Below are positions 1-8,840 of a DNA stretch of 64,000 nucleotides, piece after piece (within the stretch, counting starts at the first letter, position 1; each line of letters starts with the position of its first letter). The position numbers and the translations under genes were made by a program. The stretch comes from Phoronis australis (Eukaryota; Phoronida; Phoronidae), in NCBI GenBank assembly GCA_002633005.1, contig NMRA01000290.1, forward strand, positions 188,748 to 252,747, written 5' to 3'. A model generated the notes under the pieces. The model had not been told where the DNA came from, did no database searches, and saw only the letters and a program-made list of their open reading frames with translations.

Positions 1-411
1 TTTCATGNAATTTTCATGATTTTTGTTGGATGGGCTTGACTTCTTAAAGTTGTGTTAGATTTTGACGAGAGTAATAAAACAACAAAATCCCTTGTATTTT
101 TGTTACAATTGTCACTTCTAGCCATTGCCTGGCAAAACATTCACTGAAATCAAAGCCGGTAGCTTAGCCATTTAAAACGCTCAAAATACTTTTGAACACG
201 TGGGATTTGGCTCAGCAGCAAAACGTTGGACTATTGCAGAGGGAATGGGTTCCAGTCCATACTACAGCCAATCTGTATAGAATTCTTTTTCTTGCCAAAA
301 ATGCCCCTTCAATCAGTTGGAATTGACAAGTTCCTCATTTTAGGCACCACAAACAATAAGGCTGGAAATAGACAGGTTCTGTGGTATACTGTAAATTAAA
401 ATAATACGAAC
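1..411 (-). other. METTL17 intron sequence at the window edge, no exon found
   Basis: This stretch follows the exon 7 donor on the minus strand. I looked for an acceptor continuing the frame. The one candidate, near 145, reaches a stop within eight codons. A single N lies at position 8. The next exon is therefore taken to be beyond the window. Confidence 0.55.
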
Positions 412-506
412 CTTGCATCAACAATCTGGCCAGAGTGTTCATGTCACCACTGGGGTCAACACAGTAATGCTCCGACAACCATCTTCCCCAGATCTGATTA
501 GCTGCC
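412..506 (-). CDS. METTL17: METTL17 coding exon 7 (last one visible)
   Basis: Acceptor TTCCAACAG and donor GTTCGT. Encodes AANQIWGRWLSEHYCVDPSG and continues to LLMQ. The CVD corresponds to the acidic end of strand 2 in the SAM fold. Confidence 0.9.
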
Positions 507-3500
507 CTGTTGGAAAATCAGTAAGAGGCCGAAATAACTGTTACAAACTACCAAGACGCAGATTTCATGGTTATGCAAAGCAGCACATATGCCAGAAACA
601 AAGGTTAACCAGGACAACTGTTTATTAAAAATGTCAAGAAATACAACTCTGAAATTCAAAATTGTCAAATGTAGCAAGCTAGCCACAGGCATGTAGCTTG
701 ACAAACAAATACTTGAGTTTAAATTTACGTTTTGAAAGCGATTGCAAGAAACTGTTTAATGTAATTAATCAGAAAAACAAATCACTTACCAAGTTACTGA
801 GCCAAGCCCAGATCCAAAATCAAACAAAGACACAGGCTTGAACTCTGGATCTCTCCTGGCAATCTATAAGCAACACAGTTAATCTCCAACACTGCTGTTA
901 ATCACTGTGACAGTTTAAAACACTAAATGAGGCACCTGCACAAAAAACTGTATCAGTATTGACTTTTCGGCAATAGTCTGATATAACGTGACCACATTAT
1001 GAGAACCAGTTTCATGCCCGTAATTCAGTGGAGAAAACTGGTTCTCAAAATGGTTCTCAAAATGCAGACACATTATATCAGACAGACTACAACTGCCTTT
1101 TCTTCAACTTATAAAAAAACCAAGAAGCAACAAGAAAACAAAAAGATACTGAAAGCACACCACAAAACACTCCAAATGAAAAACTAAATCATTATATGTC
1201 AGAAATCCCAGCAGTTTCAATCAAGATAATACTCAATGGTTTGATTCATAATTTAGTATCAGTTCACACCAGTTTGCAGAGCCTATGGGGTTACTGTAAT
1301 AAACTCGCAAATGAAAATGTGGATTCATTCCCTGGCCACCGCTTGTATAGTAGTGTTGAGCAATGCATTTATCATAATGCTGTTTCAGTCGACTCAGATA
1401 AATAAATAACAGCCACGACTACAAAGTAACCTGTGATGAACTATCATCCCATCTGGGGGAAGTTGAAAGACTAGCTAAGTGCAAATGATGTAACTTTAGT
1501 CAAAACCATTTTTAATTCAGACAAGACTCGAGGAGTTTTCAAAATTATGGAAAGATTAAATTTCACAAGAATTGAAAACTGACCTCATCAAATACTCTGA
1601 TTAAGATAGCATACTCTGGAGCCAACCTTGATGACATGTAGAGAAACGACTTGTATGCATTATAGCTGAAATATGGAAACATTTTGATCAGTTCACAGAA
1701 AGTGACATGAAAATGCCACTTTACCCAACCACAACACAACACTGCAGTAAAATCCAACCCTTTTAGGGCATAATATGACAGACAAGTGAAATTTTATTTT
1801 ATTTTTGTTCTTTTCATAAAACATAACTTAAGGAGAAACAAATGAATGTTTTAAAGTCGAATATCACAGCGACCACCAGACGATGTTTTCACAAAATGGG
1901 AACACTTAGAACAATGTTAGAAGCTGTGTAAAGATGAATGAAAAAAGTCAGTTTTGGTGACATTGTACTGCGGCAGATCTACAATGAGGCAAAAACACAA
2001 ATCATGCAATCGTTTAGACACTGCGTTTTCTATAAACTACACCTAACAAATGAAAACTTAATAGCTTCTGGATTTTGACTGAAATTTTGATTGTTTAACA
2101 TAAAATACATCCCAATAATACACCACAATGCAGACGGTTTAGACTTAATGTTATCATTGCTTTTTCTGACAGAGACAAGTCCCTCCACGAAAAACAAGGA
2201 GGCGTTAGTTTCCACCTCTCCAGGGGTCTGTTTCATGAAAGGTAACAGCAAATGTCCAACACCTCTGAAAATATACACACAACTGCTGGTTACCGAGATA
2301 ACTTCACTCCAAATTATTTCAAGACTTTGATGCCTTCATGATTACTTGGCTAAACCTTTATTCAGCAATTATGAAGTTTGAACATAAGAGCAAATTTCTA
2401 ACTTAAAGTCTTAAGTCATTTTCATGAAACAGACCCCTTGTCCACAAGCGAGGCCATTATAGAACTTGCCATGCACTAATTTACTTTCAAAGTATTCAGC
2501 AAAGGATGAAGATACAATGTTGAGATGGTGAATAGTATGCACTTACCAAATGATATTTACTTTTCCAACATTAGCTTCTTACCTGATGGGCTTCCAGTGG
2601 TAAACAGTGCGGCGCAGACGATGCAGAACTTTGCTCTTAATTTTACCGAGGTATGCAGCTCTCTTAGACTCATCCAGGTCTAAGGGGTTCACTTTTTCTA
2701 GAACATAAAATACTAAGAAGCTTCATGAACCCTCTAAAACAGATAAGACAAATAGCAATGAAATGGATCTCAATAATAGACATATTCGACAGTCCGATCA
2801 GAACAGAATTGTTGACAAACTGAAATGAAAGAAAGGTTCCATAAAGTGTCAACAAATTACAAAACTACAAACGACATAAAAGACAACAACATTCTATACT
2901 TGAATATTCACAGAAGTAAAAGACAAGTTCCCTCATCAAATATGATTAATGTTTATAGGAAGCACATTCATGTATAGCCCAATCTTACTTTCATACCAAA
3001 AATTCACGAGTGAATAAAAAGGCAACTGAGTCAGTTGCTCAAACATGGAAGATGAATGTTAAGATCTAGAAATTGGTCAACAAATAAGAGATGAACAAAG
3101 TGACAAAATGAGACAATGCTGCATAAAATTATTATTTTGTAATATAAAATAACTTCATAACAAACATACGGCATTTAATACGATTGCACATTAACCATTA
3201 AGTGAGATTATCATAACGACATGATTCAGGGATGACTAAACAAGTTTTAAGAAAAGGTACTATGTATCAGTTGCTTTAATCCTTCCCAAAATTAACTGTT
3301 GGCTATTGAGTTCTTTACAGTAACGCAGAAGGGTTCAATTTAATTGAAGACCTGAAAATTCTAACCTTTGTTTAAAACATCTAGCTCTATTTCACTCGCA
3401 ATTTTTCTCAATTCATTGCTTCCTATAGGGGGTTTCCGGCCATTTAAATGGCGTGCAAACTTCTCAGCATTCTCTTGGAGGCTTGGTATTTGGTAGTCTG

Positions 3501-6500
3501 CAACAAAATAACACCAACTGCAGGAATTCTGAAAACTATAGGTAAATGCTCACAAAACATCACTGCTATAGGTAACATTCACATTTAATTAATAACAGCA
3601 GAGATCTTTTAAACTGACAACACGCTTTTGTTTTTGTTGAAAGTACTTAGCTACTTTGAATAGTAAAAAAGTTAACAACAACAAGAGGATATCTGATAAG
3701 GAGAATGATTACCATTTTACAATAAAATTCTTCAGTTCAGGACATAATATGACGTACAGCTCAAGTTTAACTTCGCCAAATTTTAAAACAAAATCAAAAA
3801 TTTCATTTTTATAATTTCGTTATTATCATGCTTTGCACTATGTAGCTATCATCAGACAACAGAATTACACTAAAATTTGAGCAGTTAGTCTTGTAAAACA
3901 TTTAGGCAATTATCACTTTTGTTTCCAACTGATAACCAATTGAGCAACTAAATCACTGTTAGGTGGATTAAAAAAGTGAACCTAACACCTGGTACGACGA
4001 AGACATTTTAACTTGATCCAAAGTTGAGCCTCCCTTCAAATACTCAGAAGGCATTGGTCTCAAATTTTAAACCACCCAAGTCTTTTTCAAGTTATATCAA
4101 GTCTTTCAACTTGATCCATGTTTTGATGACATGCTTCCAAAATTAATTATTGGCAGCAGAGTGCAGTAATTTTATCTTAGTCTGTAGCCTGTCCATTAAT
4201 GTTCTGCTGTGACACTGGGCAATCTCTTGAAACCTTTTTTAAATTTTCCTCAGACAATTTATTGCCTTTTGAAGTTAGCAGCAGTATCTAAAGATTACTT
4301 GACACAAAATCATTAAAATTGAAAAACTCACTGTGTATTTACACTCATTTTCAACACTGGAAGGTATTTCATCATAGATAAGCAATACTATTTTAATAGT
4401 TCACAGTTCAAAAAAAATGACCAGAGAGTGAAAGTTGGCAGTTGGAAGCTCAGATTTGAGCAACTGGCCAACTTCAAATGTTTTTTCGTAGAGCCTTCAA
4501 AATTCACCATATCATTGTAGGATGCTACAATTTAAAGCTCCTATTATTTGCAACAAGGTAATCAACCTTTGAAAAATTAATCAAGAACAATGCACGGAGC
4601 ATTGAAATGCACCCACGAATACACCGCAAACGGTGTGCTTCTAGGGTTGTTTATTTGTATCATGAGAATGACCTGTAGATGGTGCAAAATACTTCGAATC
4701 CATCCGAAAACTTATGTCATCAAAGCTATTTATCAAATTTCATAAAAATACGTCAAGGAACTTATGAGAAATCGAGAAAAAAAGAAAAAAATGAAATTGC
4801 CACTAGGAGGCCATGGGCGCAGAAAAAACAGAACTGCCATTAGGAGGCGCCACAGTAGATGAAGTCATCGGAAAATCATTGTCAACCCTCCTCTTCACAC
4901 TAAGAACATTTATGCCAATTTTCACAATCAACCTTGGAGTGGTTGGGTTGTTAGAGGAGCAGATGAAAAAAAACAGACCAGAAAAGAGTAAAATTGGCCA
5001 CTAGATGGCGCAAAATATGTCAAATCCATACGAAAACAGGAATATGTAATCGTTTCAATAGAAAACTATTTACCAAATTTCATAAAATCCATCAACCAGC
5101 TTCACAGAAACAAAGGAAAACGGAAAAAATGAAATTGCTTCTAGGGGGCACAGTGTTTGTTGGATCCGTGTGAAAGTTGTCGTTGTTCGTAGTCAACTTC
5201 ATATTAATACACTTGCTAAATTTAATAAAGATCCTGCAGAGGCTTTAGGAGATATGTCCTCTTCACATTAGGAACATACATACCAATTTCCACTATCATC
5301 CTTAAAGTGGTTAGGTTGACAGAGGGGCAGACGCCAAAAAACAGACTCGAAAACAGTAAAAATGGCCACTAGGTGGTGCAAAATACTTCTAATCAATCCA
5401 AAAACTGGAGGATAGCATCACCTCACCAATAGATGCCTATCTGCCAAATTTTATGAAAGGCTGTAGAGGACCTTTGAAGATACAAAGGTAAACAGAAAAA
5501 AAATAAAATTGCTACTAAGGGGCACACCGATGATCTGTCCATAAGTCGTCGTCATCCGTTGACAACTTCATATCAATTAATTTGCAAGATTTAATGAAGA
5601 TGCTGTAATGCATTTAGGAGATACAGCAATAGGCACAAAAACAACCAAAACTCCCACTAGGAGGTGCCACAGTAGTCGAAGTTGTCGGAAAATCATCATC
5701 AGCCGCCGTCTTTATAGTAAGAACATTGCCAATTTTCCCAATCATCCCTAGAGTGATTTGGTTGATACAGGGGTGGATGCCAAAAAACAGACTCGAAAAT
5801 AGTAATGATGGCTACTAGGTGGTGCAAAATAACCTCGAATCCATCTGAAAATGTAAGAATAGCGTCATCTCACTAATACGTAGATGCCTAACAGCAAAAT
5901 TTAGAAAAATCTACTGAGGACCTCCAATATTAGGTAAATGCAAAAAAAAATTGCCACTAGGGGGCACACCAGTAGTTGGAGAGGTTCAAAGTTCAATGTC
6001 ATCTGTCATCAACTTCATAGAAACATATCTGCCAAATCTCATCAAGATCCTGTGAGGGGTTTAGGAGATACAGTTGCGGACGCCGGACAACAGGTGCCTA
6101 GACGCCCAGACAGAGATGACGGCAATATGCACCCACATATTAATGTGTGGGCGCATAAAAATGACAAATAGGACAATAAGTGGATAATTACCACACTCTT
6201 ACATGCAATAACTAACTTTAAAGTATAGTGCACTATATCTTGCACAATAATCAGATGACAATGACTCTACACGATGACTACGTTCAGCAGGGTGACTTCT
6301 TGACACAACAGAATAGGCAGGGTGACATCTCAACACAACAGAATAGGCAGGATGACTTCTCAACACAACAGAATTTAGAAAACTGAGGCTGTAAAGGCAC
6401 TTAGACTTTAAACCATGAGATGGTGTCTCGTGAAGCCTTTGTTATGAATTTTGAGGGAGAACATTACACTGACCGTTTCTGACGGCCAAAGTGGCCTTGT

Positions 6501-8464
6501 GCAATCTTGAAGGGACGTCCACGCGCTTATTAAGAACTTTGCCCGGATGATTTTTCGGAGTAGCTAACTTCTGTTGGATTTGTTGCTGAAGGATGTCATC
6601 CACTTTAATCTGTAATTGACTAGTTTGCAGTTCCTTGCTGGCAAATGTTGCGCAAGTCTGTAATAAATTACGTTAATGAATCAGAAGCAAGAGAAAACAA
6701 TCCTGGTTTACTTTGTTACAGTTACAGTTAGTGAAAACTTTTGTATTCACTTAAAGTGGTGCGCTATGTGGTTTACAAGGTGCTTGCAGCAGTACGATAG
6801 GATGAGTTGGTAAACCAATAATGGTAACTTTCCATCACACCAATAATCACTTGCAGGGTTGAGATTTATTCTGAGATTCAGCAGCAGATTTCAGTGACAG
6901 TCATTTTGTTATTTTGTGCTAGTCTGGTATCATGTACCCTCGAATTTTTGGTTGTGAGCTTATGTGTGAAACATTAGCCTTTTGCCAGCATGAACCAGGG
7001 AGCAAACTCAAGAAACGATCCCCACTGTTTTGAAATCCAAAATCAGAATAAGTGAAATTTCTTGGAGTACGATGTAGACTTGTTAAGTCTTCTGCATTTG
7101 GCAAGAGACTTGTCCATTTGATACCAATCTCCAGAACAAACAGTTCAAAGGTGTTAGTGACCATCCCATAAAGTACTACATTAGTCATCCAGGATGCTAT
7201 AGGAGGGCGTTAAGCCCAGCACGAGTATTTAAAAATGGAGGCAACAGATTTGCCACATGCGATTGCATTCAGTTGAACAGTGCTATGCTATGCTACATTT
7301 TTACAAGAAAGTTCTACCTGGTAAGAGAAAAAAGGCTGACATGTAAGTCCATAGTAAAAATTAGAGATGGGTCAAGCACAGGCGTTTGAAAGTGAAAATA
7401 TGGAAATTTCCGGGGCGTAAGTCATGCCGAACATGGGCATTAACCTGGACAAATTCGGTATTAGCATATCAATGGCAAAATCAGTCAATTTAGATCATGA
7501 ATAATCCCCAATTTTAAGAAATTAGTTCTCTTCATTGACTTTATTCATTGTTGGATTGTAGCCTGAATACATAAACAACAACCCAGTAGACCTTGTTCTT
7601 ATCTATAGACTAGATGTATGGTACCATAAGTTTTACCCACATCAGTTCCAAGCTGAATTTTGACGTTTGTCTTCAATGTCAGTGAGCCAGCTAGTGCTGG
7701 CCAACTTGTAGCCAATACTCAGGTCTTGAACTGTTGACGGTTTGGTTTACCTGCTGTGCATGACCTTGGAATCCTGTTTAATCTCAAGATCACGTGAACT
7801 TGGAATTGAATACTCATTAATGAGGCAATATGGTGAATTTTTTTTGTTCGGTGTAAATAATTTTTGTAATTTCATGTCCACTAATTTTCTCCTTTACCAT
7901 AACTTGTGACACAAAATCGGATGATTGTGAATGATTAAATCAATTATTGTTTGGTGAACAAGATCGCCATTAGTTGAAAAACGGTTGGTTAAAATTTACA
8001 ATATTTTATTAGAATCTAATTTTATTTAGTACAGTGTTAATTTTTATCAGTGTATTCCAAGCAGTGGTGTAGTGGAAATTAGAGGAAAGCAGGCACCCAA
8101 AGCCCATCATCACCTTGAGCACTGAATGTAACTTACAGTGCGTAGGCGCTACTTTCAAATGGCAAAAGGTGGTTGGATGCGCCTACGCCCCACTACAGTT
8201 CTGATTCCAAGCACACGCATACACGATCTTGAGACAACGCAGGATTTTGTCCAGCACAGTTCACGCACAGCAATTAGCCAACTAAGTTGATGTTTTGATA
8301 AACAAAAGCACGGAAGTTCTTCTTCTCTTGACAAGCGACAGGATTATTAGGTAATGAACAGAAAGAGATTTTTTAAGTCTTACATGCTGACACAACAAGA
8401 AAAGATTTGTTCTGTTAACCCCAATGCTTCTCATAAAAATGTTTCTTGTAATGGGCGCAGCCAT
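412..8464 (-). CDS. METTL17: METTL17, mitochondrial methyltransferase-like protein 17 (5' seven coding exons; 3' end outside window)
   Basis: METTL17 (Rsm22 family) assists assembly of the mitochondrial small ribosomal subunit. Seven exons join in frame with GT-AG introns: 8464-8384, 6657-6474, 3497-3366, 2697-2583, 1665-1584, 863-790 and 506-412, giving about 254 residues. The first 27 residues (MAAPITRNIFMRSIGVN...) look like a mitochondrial presequence: basic, hydroxylated and lacking acids. Exon 6 holds the SAM-site motif DFGSGLGS (about residues 213-220), followed by VTWAANQIWG and YCVDPSG, which match the family. The last visible exon ends one base into a codon. No continuation was found in 1-411, so the C-terminal half, including the Fe-S cysteines known in the family, is outside. 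The gene is head-to-head with MDH2. The family match is by eye from remembered homologues; confidence is high. Confidence 0.9.
790..863 (-). CDS. METTL17: METTL17 coding exon 6 (SAM motif)
   Basis: Acceptor CTTATAG and donor GTAAGT. Carries FDFGSGLGSVT, the glycine-rich motif I of the class I methyltransferase fold. Confidence 0.92.
976..1084. mobile_element. Short palindromic MITE, copy 1
   Basis: Starts GTCTGATATAACGTG and ends with its inverse CACATTATATCAGAC (one mismatch). The interior is also a near-palindrome: GAGAACCAGTTT pairs with AAACTGGTTCTC across a short loop. It lies in METTL17 intron 5. A second copy of the same design is at 43640-43735. With 96-109 bp and no coding capacity, it is a hairpin MITE whose superfamily is not evident. 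Confidence 0.65.
1584..1665 (-). CDS. METTL17: METTL17 coding exon 5
   Basis: Acceptor TATTTCAG and donor GTCAGT. Encodes YKSFLYMSSRLAPEYAIL, the helix just before the SAM-binding strand; ends in phase 0. Confidence 0.87.
2222..2438. mobile_element. MITE with perfect 18-bp terminal inverted repeats
   Basis: GGGGTCTGTTTCATGAAA at 2223-2240 is exactly inverted at 2420-2437. The roughly 217-bp element sits in METTL17 intron 4 and has no ORF of its own. A clear target duplication is not visible, so the superfamily is undecided. Confidence 0.65.
2583..2697 (-). CDS. METTL17: METTL17 coding exon 4
   Basis: Acceptor TTCTAG and donor GTAAGA. Contains LHRLRRTVYHW, matching the basic RRxxYHW segment that precedes the methyltransferase fold in METTL17. 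Confidence 0.88.
3366..3497 (-). CDS. METTL17: METTL17 coding exon 3
   Basis: Acceptor TTGTTGCAG and donor GTTAGA. Encodes residues 89-132 (YQIPSLQENAEKFARHLNGR and following). Phases agree with both neighbouring exons. Confidence 0.87.
4585..6165 (-). repeat. Modular interspersed repeat, copy A (CTCF-like boxes)
   Basis: Lies in METTL17 intron 2, in reverse orientation relative to copies B-E. Boxes of the form GCCACTAGRKGGCRC start near 4799, 4836, 4996, 5137, 5364, 5511, 5652, 5810 and 5951, mostly 141-160 bp apart. Between boxes the modules share text such as AAATTTGGCA and AGGATCTT in the opposite orientation. One end is a 30-bp imperfect palindrome at 6127-6156 (ATGCACCCACAT.../...GTGTGGGCGCAT). 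The other end reads GCACCCACGAATACACCGC near 4610. It is noncoding; the class of element is unknown. Confidence 0.75.
6287..6375. repeat. Three-copy tandem repeat, about 32-bp unit
   Basis: The unit GCAGGGTGACTTCTTGACAC plus AACAGAATAG is repeated three times with a few substitutions, in METTL17 intron 2 close to exon 2. Confidence 0.7.
6474..6657 (-). CDS. METTL17: METTL17 coding exon 2
   Basis: Acceptor TTATTACAG and donor GTCAGT. Encodes residues 28-88, a Gln/Lys-rich helical stretch that includes VDDILQQQIQQKL. It leaves one base that is completed by exon 3. Confidence 0.85.
7753..8271. mobile_element. Older MITE-like element (family with the 51-kb copy), interrupted by a hAT MITE
   Basis: The left end GCTGTGCATGACCTTGG and following TTTAATCTCAAGATCACG are inverted at the right end (CATACACGATCTTGAG and TTCACGCACAGC). 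The interior resembles the element at 51045-51510 (for example TTTTCTCCTT.ACCATAACTTGTG). It lies in METTL17 intron 1 and is split by the insertion at 8062-8203. Confidence 0.55.
8062..8203. mobile_element. hAT-type MITE with 8-bp target site duplication
   Basis: The 142-bp element begins CAGTGGTGTAGTGG and ends CCACTACAGTTCTG. It is flanked on both sides by the identical octamer ATTCCAAG (8054-8061 and 8204-8211). An 8-bp duplication with CAG...CTG ends is the hallmark of the hAT superfamily. No transposase is encoded, so it must have moved non-autonomously. Confidence 0.8.
8384..8464 (-). CDS. METTL17: METTL17 coding exon 1 (start codon, presequence)
   Basis: ATG at 8464-8462 encodes residues 1-27, and the exon ends on a GTAAGA donor in phase 0. 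An in-frame upstream ATG (8524) exists. The 8464 start is preferred because it opens directly into a mitochondrial-type presequence. Confidence 0.8.
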
Positions 8465-8762
8465 GACAGTCATCAACGACACCTTGTGGCCGCTGTCCTC
8501 TACGGAACTACTACAAAATAACAAATATGAAATTTGTTCTTACAAAAATAAAAATCATTGAAAGGGTTATAACTTGTGATTTGTTATGTAATTGTTTTTA
8601 AATGAATAAATTTCTAAAATATAAATAATTTGTAGTTGGTTAGTTTTTAAGAAATGCATTCTTTTACTTGGTAATCCTGACACTCCGTCTCTAAATTTAC
8701 GTAAACTCGTAGTCAGCCATTTTTGTCCGTCTGGATTTGCACCGGTTACACAAAGTCGGATG
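8465..8762. promoter_or_regulatory. Divergent METTL17/MDH2 promoter region
   Basis: Only 298 bp separate the two start codons, which point away from each other, so both 5' UTRs and core promoters must lie here or overlap. No TATA box is placed convincingly for either gene. GCCAT at 8716-8720, within GTCAGCCATTTTTGTCC, resembles a YY1-type element (AAAATGGC on the minus strand); this is a weak match. Transcription start sites cannot be read from the sequence. Confidence 0.6.
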
Positions 8763-8840
8763 ATGTTCACCAGATTTGCAAGACCGTCTGCCTTAGGACA
8801 AGTTGACAGTTTGCTGCGTCATTTCTCGGTATCGTCAACT
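8763..8840 (+). CDS. MDH2: MDH2 exon 1 (start codon and mitochondrial presequence)
   Basis: Encodes 26 residues beginning [13 protein letters not shown] and ending FSVSST, then the donor GTAAGT in phase 0. The position and phase match the presequence exon of vertebrate MDH2, and the FSxSS ending is typical of the cleavage region. Confidence 0.88.

Noticed and set aside
200-262. tRNA-like text (TGGCTCAGCAGCAAAACG and GGTTCCAGTCC)
   Set aside because: A- and B-box-like words are present, but the T-arm stem mismatches after two pairs and no acceptor stem closes. At best an eroded SINE.
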